A stretch of 64,000 nucleotides of DNA from Cordia subcordata (taxonomy: Eukaryota; Streptophyta; Magnoliopsida; Boraginales; Cordiaceae): contig JAPTOF010000006.1 in assembly GCA_028554755.1 (NCBI GenBank), positions 12,208,501-12,272,500 of the forward strand, written 5' to 3'. This document shows positions 56,401-64,000 of this stretch, piece after piece. Under the pieces are notes generated by a model that saw nothing but the letters and a program-made list of their open reading frames with translations, searched no databases and was not told the origin of the DNA. The number at the start of each line of letters is the position of its first letter. Positions within the stretch are counted from its first letter, which is position 1. A program made the translations under genes and the position numbers.

Positions 56401-57900
56401 ATAATTTTATATTATTTTGTTAAATAGTATTTCTTTTATATTTGTTTATGTTTAAAAAATCTAATAGTATTTATATAATATGTTCTCTTTCACATTAGAA
56501 GACGGGAAGACTTGTTTTTTAATTAATCTTGATGATGGTTTTCATTCAAATACGTATATAAGTCTCGGTTCCCCTCAAAAAAAAATTTCTAGTTCCGGCC
56601 CTGCTCCGGGAATGTTCTAACAACAAAAATTAGAAATGGACACGACTCGTGATTTGGGTTTTAATCTAGTCCCCTACTTTCGACTATTTTGACTAAACTG
56701 GTGCTTAGTATAGGAGATGTGCTATGCGCCCAATGTTTGGCAGTTGGTGGTCGGACTCCGTTGATTGTTTCGATGATCAAATTTTGCGAGTTGAATTTTT
56801 CTTGCAACAAAAAAAAATTGTTCGAAGTGGCCGAGAAATGAGAAAGGACCAATGAAATAGGTCATTAGAGGATTCAGAATCTTCTGTTCACCTACAAGTT
56901 ATTCCAAGAGCTAATGTGAATTTTTTTTTACGGTATTTTTTATAAATCTTTTCTAGAAAAGTATTTTCTTAGAAATTAAAACTTTTGACCTTTGAATTAG
57001 AATTAAATTTCCTTAAAATTTTCACCTATTTTTGAAATCCAATTCAAATGTTTATTGAAATATATATATATATATATTTTAAATATTTTTTTTGGTGAAA
57101 AAAATTAATCTAAACACAGTCTAAATCTTCAGGGGTTGCGCAAACATCCCTCAATTGTTCCAAAAAAGTAATAGTAGTTTATTTTTTAAAAACAAAATTA
57201 TAAAAAAAGGAAATCCAATGCACCCTAAATCTTTAAGGGTTGCACAAGCATCCCTCAATTGTTCCAAGAAAAATAATATTGTTATTTTTAAATTGTACGT
57301 GCAACATTATTGAGATCCTTGGCCATATGCATTCAACAACAAATGTTGACTGAATATACAATTATACCACCATCGACGTTAATCTATAGAATACTACATG
57401 ATCATATTATCGAAGAGTAGGTCAACTATCCTATAATTTAATAACTCATAAATTATTCTTTATTTTTTGTTTTAAATTTGTGGAGTGCGCATGTCATCAC
57501 CTCGTCATTAGTAATTTTGATTTTCTTGTACCAAAGAAATTAAAAAAAAAGGACCTTTGTGTTTTACTATAATTTTGATTTTTTTCCTTTCTTTTCGGAA
57601 GGCTTAGATCAAATGTGTAGTCAAATTTTCAGAAAATGTCCCCTTTCTATCTTTCTCCAGAGAACTTGAAGCGGACAAGGGACAACGGCGATGTCCCAAC
57701 AACTAAGCGACTTGCCGAGATCCTAATTTGCCAACCAATCAGCACATTTATTAACTTTTCTGTATACATGTCTCAGTGTAAAATCGATCCTGCTATTAAG
57801 GATCTTTGTACAGTCTTCTAAGAAAGGTATGTATGGATGTTCGCTTGACTAGCTATAAGTTCCTAGCTCTGCTATAATGAGCTTGTTAATAACCAAAGAG
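53499..57900. other. Intergenic, no gene seen
   Basis: AT-rich with many T and A runs. It contains the TRIM-like direct repeats at 54561-54868 (separate entry), a TA run at 57059-57078, and phrases repeated at 57121-57160 and 57222-57266 (gggttgcacaagcatccctc). ORFs at 54556, 55757 and 57636 show no recognised domain. Confidence 0.5.
54561..54868 (+). repeat. Pair of direct repeats, possible decayed TRIM
   Basis: 54561-54650 and 54782-54868 share gaaaatctaagaccactttataa-type sequence (first copy) and gaaaatttaagaccccttat (second), then gttgggt/gttttgggt and acttctcat, 219 bp apart. The 'gaaaatctaagaccactttataa' layout resembles the LTR-like repeat at 31871-31992. No primer-binding site is clear. 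Confidence 0.35.
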
Positions 57901-57910
57901 TACTGAGCCA

Positions 57911-58363
57911 ATGGATCCTCAGCTATTCATGGCCATTGTGAATAATGATTCCGCTACTTTCCTAAACTTAGTGAGGAAAGATAAGAGTTTGCTTGAACAA
58001 ACGACTTACAAGAACTCAGACACAGCATTGCACCTTGCTTCAAGGCTTGGACATGTGGAGTTGGTGAAGAAAATTGTTTCGATCCGCCCTGAAATGGTGG
58101 CAGCGGAGAACGGCAACTTGGACACACCCATGCATGATGCTTGTCGCAGGGGGCATGAAAGGGTCTTATTGGTTCTTTTAGACATCGATCCATGGGTTGC
58201 TTCTAAGCTCAACTGTTATAACCAGAATGTTATGCACTTGGCTTGCAGTAATGGACATCTTAATATAGTCCATCTCCTTTTGACAAGCCCCTGGTTGCTG
58301 GAACTGGAAGAAGATGGAGATGAATAAACTTCTCTTCACCTTGCTGCATCAAATGGTCATGCA
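57911..58363 (+). pseudogene. Ankyrin-repeat protein (ACD6/ITN1-like), copy B, first exon only
   Basis: Starts MDPQLFMAIVNNDSATFLNL and continues through four ankyrin units (DTALHLASRLGHVELVKKIV, DTPMHDACRRGHERVLLVLL, NVMHLACSNGHLNIVHLLLT). A TAA at about 58325 follows EEDGDE. The frame then reads TSLHLAASNGHAG up to a good donor gcag|gtaaat at 58364. Copy A has CAC where this has TAA. The intron that follows matches copy A's intron at about 59045-59190 (gactgtgccagctctttcat, gttgatcactttttcag), then is cut by the TRIM insertion. No later ankyrin or PGG exon is in the window. Confidence 0.85.
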
Positions 58364-58610
58364 GGTAAATTTTCCTCTTTTTTTTTTTTTTTCCTAAGCT
58401 TTTGCTAAGCAAGAACCCCACCAGGCTCCGTTTTGCAAGAGCCGCAGGGGTTGGGGCAAGGTTTTTGGCAAAAATCTCCTGTCCTGTTGAGGGAGGGATA
58501 GGGTCTTGACCGTTACCTCGGTACAAGGGCGAGTAAGGATAGGGTTTATCAACCCTGCCCTGCCCACCCCCACCCCGGTATATTTGTGTGTTCATACACG
58601 CACATATATT

Positions 58611-58671
<61 letters not shown>

Positions 58672-59193
58672 ATGTATATATATTGATGAAAAAATTTCCT
58701 AATTTAGTAGTTAAAATTTGTCATGCGACTTTGAAGACAAAAGTTTAAATTTTTGTAATAACCCTTTACTATATTTTTGTGTTAAGATTTATTAATTTAT
58801 TATTTATAAGCAGGGGTTTTAATCCAATTTTATCACATTACCCTATTCTATTGACCTTGTTTACCAGAGGCCCCATATGAGTGAGTCAAGGTTTCTTTCA
58901 TCCCTGGTGTTAGGGGTCAACTCCGATATCATGAGGTATAGGATATGAGTAGCCGCGAAAATTTTTCTACCAGGTGCTGAGTAGGGTTGGCAAATTGCGT
59001 CGCTACCCCACTTCGTTGCCAACATTTTAGTTACATCATGAACTTACTTGACTGTGCCAGCTCTTTCATCCTACCTTGAACTTGCTTGACTGTGCCAGCT
59101 CTTTCATTCTATCTGAAAGTTCGACAGGTTGATCACTTTTTCAGTAGATCATCATGCACACAATTCTGGTTCCTGAGAATTAACTTAATAATC
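58364..59193. other. Intron of ankyrin pseudogene B with (TA)n/(TATG)n microsatellite
   Basis: A TA run of about 45 bp at 58616-58660 is followed by TATG repeats to about 58680. The segment from 59045 on is homologous to 32890-33005. The part between is low-copy sequence with no gene. Confidence 0.6.
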
Positions 59194-59608
59194 TGTAACG
59201 CCCAATCTCACATCGGTTATTTGTGAGATTTGTGTGCACTATATAATGAATTAGGTTCACTACTACTGTCATTACCGGCTTAAGCATTTTGGGCCAGTTG
59301 GTTAGGCTCAAGTGTGGTGGCAGCCGATGGTTGGGCACAGGCCATTACAGTGGTATCGAGCGGCTCGCGCATTCTACGCTCGGGGTTAGGCTATGGTTAC
59401 ATATTGTGTTTGGGCTGCGACGAGGACGTCGCGTCTTTAAGCGGGAGAGTTTGTAACGCCCCATCCCACATCAGTTATTTGTGAGATTTGTGTGCACTTT
59501 ATAATGACTTAGGTTCACTACTACTGTCATTATCGACTTAAGCATTTTGGGCCAGTTGGTTAGGCTCAAGTGTGGTGGCAGGCCAGTAGTTGGGCCTAGG
59601 CCATTACA
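59194..59608 (+). mobile_element. TRIM element (terminal-repeat retrotransposon in miniature)
   Basis: Two direct repeats, 59194-59349 (156 bp) and 59452-59608 (157 bp), each begin tgtaacgcccc/a and end ggccattaca. Between them are only 102 bp, which start gtggtatcgagcgg (primer-binding type, compare tggtatcagagc) and end gcgggagagtt (polypurine tract). No coding capacity. The left flank taatc does not match the right flank ggag, probably because a Gypsy LTR now starts 4 bp to the right. It sits inside the intron of ankyrin pseudogene B. Confidence 0.9.
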
Positions 59609-59612
59609 GGAG

Positions 59613-61822
59613 TGTAACGCCTCACTAATTTCATTTACTTAAATTTTGGGATTTTGTTTCCCACTTAAGTTGGTTTTATCCCTATGAAAATTTAAAACGA
59701 GTTAAACTTTGTGTTTTATTCAAAAGAAAAAGGTATAGTCAGATAAGAGGGAGAGAAGTTATATGAGGATACGATTTTTTTTTTTTGGAAAAAAAAAATT
59801 CACTAGAACATATAAGTTGGACTCTGAAAAAAAAATTAAGACGTACATATTCGTTCTGGTAGGACCACCAAAGGATAAATGAGCAAATACAGAAGATACA
59901 AGTTTTACACAGGAAGGTGGTGTTCGTATTTAGGACTGTAATTCTTGGAGTTTTGTCTGCATCATTGAATATTACCTTTTGCTTTGCTTGTGAGAAAGGT
60001 AAGTACAAAAACCTTATTTATTGTGATTATTCAAGATATTTCTTGGCTTACGTATTAAGGAAAATTCTTTTAAAAATATTCTTTGAGGGGAAAAAAATCT
60101 AATTTTCGTTTTTAATTAAATCTTATATTTGTTTCTTGAAGTTGGTGTGTAAACCTATGTGCATCTGTAGTAGAGTAGTAATTAATCCTTTAAAAATATA
60201 TATATATATATTGGACTTGCTTTCAAAAAAAAATCTGCGTCTGCTGCATTCGAAAAAAAAAAATTCTGCGTCTGCTGTTTCAAAAAAAAAAATTTCTGCA
60301 TCTGCTGTTTCAAAAAAAATTTCTGCACCTGCTGCATTTGAAAAAAAAAAAAATTCTGCATCTGCTATTTCAAAAAAAAGTTCTGCATCTGCTGTTACAA
60401 AAAAAAAAATTCTGCATCTGCTGCATTCGAAAAAAAAATTCTGCGTCTGCTATTTCAAAAAAATTCTGCATCTGCTGCTTCAAAAAAAAAATTCTGCATC
60501 TGCTGTTTCCAAAAAAAAAATTTTTCCGCCTCTGCTGCTCGACGTTCACTGAACGTCTGATTTCAAAAAAAAAAAATTTTTGCAGCTGATTTTGAAGGAA
60601 AAAAAAAAAGAAAACATCACATGCAGTGATTTTGCCCAAGTTTGCATATGATTGAATGGTCAAAGTTTATGACCTACATGGGATTTTGTTTTTTTCTTTA
60701 AATTAAATAAAATATTTTTCTTGTTTATTCTGGTTTTTTTTTGTTTTTATATTCATATTGTTTATTATTTAACTTATTATTTATTATTATTTTATATTTA
60801 ATTCTTATGGTGGATAATAAATAAATATATATATTATTTTAATTTTAACTTATATAAATAAATTTTTAATATGTCATTTGTTTACAGAAGTTGATGGTTA
60901 TGGTATAAAAGAAAAAGACTAATTATTTATTCTAAGTTATAACGGTTCTTTAAGAGAAAAATAATATCTACTAATTTAATTATTTGATTGATGGCACTTA
61001 AGTGATAAATGTGTTTTCTGATAAACCTTTGCACTTTATGAGTAGCTCTTTTATGCCATCACTATTCAGGCCGTGTCTTCGTTAACCTTCGGTGGTGGGG
61101 CTCATACACCACTCTTTGTGTAGTGCACTACGTTTTCATTGAGACTCCCACTTGCTTTTGGTGGTATGTGCGACAACAAACCACTCTTTGATTTGTGCTA
61201 CCAGGTTTGTAGCATCGGCCCTAACATGATAAGAATCTTATCTGTCTTTGATTTTGTTAGCATGACTGAGAAATAAAGTTCAAAGGTATTAGTTCTTAGT
61301 AAGTTTATTTTCTTGTAATGAATGAGTATGTGTAAATTTATGAAGTCGCGTTTGTGGTTTTTCTTAATCTTGCGAGGTTGAGTACTTGCTGAGATTCCTT
61401 ATCTTACTATGATATTTTCCTTTGTGTTTTGAAACTATGTGGTTGCAGATGTGGAGTAGTAGTTTACCTTGCCGGGGCTAGAAGACCACCTTATTCATAA
61501 AGTTCTTAGGATTCTGGAATAAGGAAACAAGTGCATCATCTAGGTCCATATGTTTTATTTCGTATTTCGAACACTTTCTCTTTTTGATTTTGCTACTATT
61601 GGATAGTGAACTTTGGAGATTTCCTTACTTCGTAACATTTCAGAGATTTGAATTGTGGAGTTATTTTTGGGATTATAGATGCTCTGAATTTGTTGACTTA
61701 ATAAGGTGGGTTTGGTTATTGTGCTTATTGCCTTGCGGACTGGAAAAGGGTATTCCTTTTTAGGTGCGTGGCAGTCATGGCTCTAGAGACTTATTATGAT
61801 GTTTTTCTTTTGGGTCGTGACA
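59613..61822 (+). repeat. Gypsy 5' LTR
   Basis: TG...CA ends and placed directly before the primer-binding site. The left half contains a homopolymer-rich minisatellite (60228-60590). The promoter and transcription start of the element are expected here but are not identifiable by eye. Confidence 0.85.
60228..60590 (+). repeat. Minisatellite (ttctgcatctgctgtttcaaa)n inside the Gypsy LTR
   Basis: About 13 units of 24-30 bp: a fixed part ttctgcrtctgctgyttc and a variable A-run of 6-12. The fixed part is conserved while the A-run length varies, so frames shift freely. The Ser-Ala-Ser-Ala-Val-Lys-like ORF read through it is not a gene. Confidence 0.9.
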
Positions 61823-61962
61823 AAGTGGTATCAGAGCCTAGGTTATGATCAGACTTGGACCTAGGATGGGTTCATGGGTAGGTTAAGTCTGTGTCATATA
61901 AGGATTGTTATTATATTATTAAGTTAATTGTGTTTTAAAACTTGTGATGTTATAGGACGAAT

Positions 61963-63975
61963 ATGGCCCCTAGGAAGAAGTCTGTTGCAAGCTCGAGTAA
62001 TGCTCTATCTCGAGAAATCGACGATGAGAATGTTCCATTAGCTGAACTTGCAAGGCAACATGAGATTGACGAAGACGTTGCTGAGGAGGCTGACTTTGAC
62101 GGGATTGCTGATGCTCTTCTCCGCCGCATGATACAAAAAGCACGTAATACATCTAATGAGGAGAACAATGATCAAAAAGCGTTGGAGAGATTCCTAAATA
62201 TGCAACCGCCGTCATTTACTGGTGAAGAAGAGGCACAAGAAGCTAATAAATGGTTGACCACAATGGAGGGGTTATTTCTCACTCTAGGCTTGAGAGATGG
62301 TCAAAAAGTCTGATTTGCAACGTTCAAGCTACAAGGGGTGGCCTTAGATTGGTGGAACTTGCAGCGTGAAGAAATGGGTGAGGAACTCGTGGGATGGAAG
62401 CAGTTCCGTGAGATGTTCGAGACTGAATATTATCCAGTAGCCTACCGCAATATGAAGGTAGCCGAATTCACAAACTTGAGACAAAAAGATTTGACTGTGG
62501 AGGAGTACTATCGGAGATTTATTGGATTGGCTCGTTTTGCACCCTACATGGTTCCTAATGATTATGAGAAGGCCAGAAAGTTTGAGTTGGGCTTAAATTT
62601 GAACATTCGGAGCATTGTGGCTCCTCATTTGCACAAGACCTTAAAGGAGGTATTAGCAGCTACGACTTTAACTGAGAGGGATTTGAAATTAATGCAACAG
62701 CAGAGAACTTTTTCGAGCAAGAGAAAAAGTGGAGTTAGCCCATCACAAGGTAACAACAGAGGAAATAATAAGAGGACACATGGATCTGAGGCTAACAAAA
62801 ATGAAGGTAAGTGCACCAAATGTGGAGGGTCTCATAAAATAGAAAACTGCCGTTGGATTACTGGAGCGTGTTTCAAATGTGGAAATAAGGAACATCGTAT
62901 TAAAGATTGTCCTGAGATGAAAAGAGATAATTTGAGGGCGAATGATGATGGAAAGAAGCAACCAAACCGTGCACGCCTCTTCGCCCTTACTCGTAGTGAT
63001 ACTCAGGCAACAGAAGATGTGGTAACAGGTATTATCCCTATCATGTCTGCCCTTGCTCATGTGTTATTTGATTCTGGTTCCAATTTCTCTTTTGTGTCAC
63101 CTTCCTTTGCTGCATCAATGAATCTTATGCCTGAGCAATTAAAGTATGAAATATGTGTTGAAACCCCCATAGGGAAGTCTATGAAGGCAACTACGATTTA
63201 TCATAACTGTGTAATTCATATTGGAAAACGGGAATTGTCAGCTAATCTAATCGAGCTAGATTTACAAGACTTTGATGTAATTCTCGGCATGGATTGGTTA
63301 GCTGCGTATCATGGTCATATTGATTGTTTTGGTAAGAGGGTTGTCTTTTGTATGCCGGGGGAGGAGAAATTTGAATTCATATGTAGAACTTCCCAACCAC
63401 TCCAGATTATATCATCTCTCAAAGCTCAAAAATTGGTGAAAAAGGGATGTATAGCATTTTTGGCAAGTATCATAGAGATTAAAGGTGATGAGCAAAAGGT
63501 GGAGGATATTTCCATTGTTCGGGAGTTCCCCGATGTATTTCCAGATGAAATTCCTGGTCTTCCTCCAAATCGAGAAATTGAGTTTAAAATTGATCTCACA
63601 CCAGGAACTACACCTATATCTAAAGCACCGTATCGGATGGCACCTGCTAAGTTGAAAGAACTTAATGTGCAATTGCAAGAATTATTAGACAAAGGGCTAA
63701 TGCGCCCGAGTGTATCACCTTGGGGAGCTCCAGTGCTTTTTGTTAAAAAGAAAGATGGAAGTATGCGGCTATGCATCGATTATCGAGAACTAAACAAGGT
63801 AACAGTTAAGAATCGGTATCCATTGCCAAGAATTGATGACTTATTTGATCAGTTGCAAGGGCAACAATATTCTCGAAGATTGATCGAGATCGGGTATCAT
63901 CAACTAAGGATTAAAGTGAAGACATTCCAAAAACAGCTTTTAGAACGAGGTATGGCCACTATGAGTTTCTTGTAA
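61963..63975 (+). pseudogene. Gypsy gag-pol polyprotein, broken, 3' part outside window
   Basis: ATG at 61963 (MAPRKKSVASSSNALSREID). The gag domain follows (MQPPSFTGEEEAQEANKWLT, then [20 protein letters not shown]), but a TGA at 62311-62313 interrupts the frame, which otherwise continues. Two zinc knuckles are at about 62812-62915 ([13 protein letters not shown] and [14 protein letters not shown]). The aspartic protease has its active site at LFDSGSN (about 63064-63084). Reverse transcriptase begins near 63520 ([13 protein letters not shown]) and includes [20 protein letters not shown] and [20 protein letters not shown]. From about 63866 on, several small indels shift the frame before the catalytic box. 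The stop at 63973-63975 ends the readable frame. Confidence 0.9.
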
Positions 63976-64000
63976 TGTCCTTTGGATTGACAAATGCTCC

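Larger units (their letters stand above)
59613..64000 (+). mobile_element. Ty3/Gypsy retrotransposon (Tekay/Del-like), truncated by the window end
   Basis: The 5' LTR spans 59613-61822 (2210 bp, tgtaacgcct... to ...ggtcgtgaca; inverted TGTAACG/CGTGACA ends). The primer-binding site tggtatcagagcc lies at 61826-61838, complementary to initiator Met-tRNA as in many plant elements. Gag-pol starts at 61963. A long LTR with this pol type fits the Tekay/Del chromovirus group, but the diagnostic chromodomain would lie beyond the window. Coding is broken. Confidence 0.9.

Noticed and set aside
60136..60663. Lys/Ser/Ala-repeat ORFs on both strands
   Set aside because: They arise from the minisatellite in the Gypsy LTR; A-run length varies without regard to frame.

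Overview
The window is nuclear DNA from a flowering plant, probably a eudicot. The evidence is AT-rich sequence, genes split by GT-AG introns, a nuclear gene for a chloroplast chaperonin, many plant-type transposons (Copia, Gypsy, TRIM, hAT-like, Mutator-like) and a fragment of mitochondrial 26S rRNA. I see no intact tRNA or rRNA gene, no CRISPR array and no bacterial-type operon or defence system.

The organising structure is a same-strand segmental duplication of about 11-12 kb of ancestral sequence. Copy 1 runs from the window start (its left edge lies outside) to about 21,210. Copy 2 runs from about 38,529 to about 52,315. Each copy holds one intact gene for the beta subunit of chloroplast chaperonin 60 (CPN60B, minus strand, 13 coding exons plus a leader exon, 609 aa). 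The two predicted proteins differ at 9 positions. A heat-shock element and a telo-box are kept upstream of both, as expected for a heat-induced chaperonin. Beside each gene lies the relic of a DREB/ERF transcription-factor gene.

Because each copy serves as the empty-site control for the other, several insertions can be bounded to the base. Copy 1 carries a Mutator-like element at 111-1518 (9-bp target duplication), a hAT-like element at 7591-14647 (8-bp duplication) with a Copia retrotransposon nested inside it at 7685-13941 (5-bp duplication, 336-bp LTRs), and a Mutator-type MITE at 17421-18174 (9-bp duplication) containing a recurrent palindrome. Copy 2 instead has a solo LTR at 38595-38856, a 1.26-kb insertion at 44430-45686 and a Copia gag fragment at about 48.04-49.01 kb. 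A hairpin MITE in the CPN60B leader intron predates the duplication.

Between the copies (21.2-38.5 kb) there is only decayed material: a FAR1/Mutator-type transposase that has lost its catalytic core, a small GRF zinc-finger ORF with one stop codon, a Ulp1-type protease relic, an ankyrin-PGG pseudogene, tandem repeats and a stray piece of one CPN60B exon at about 37.6 kb. To the right of copy 2 (52.3-64 kb) are the mitochondrial rRNA fragment, a second ankyrin pseudogene, a TRIM element (59194-59608) and, 4 bp after it, the 2.2-kb LTR and broken gag-pol of a Tekay/Del-like Gypsy element that runs off the window end.

Only the two CPN60B genes look functional. All identifications come from reading the sequence and recalled family features; no database search was run.
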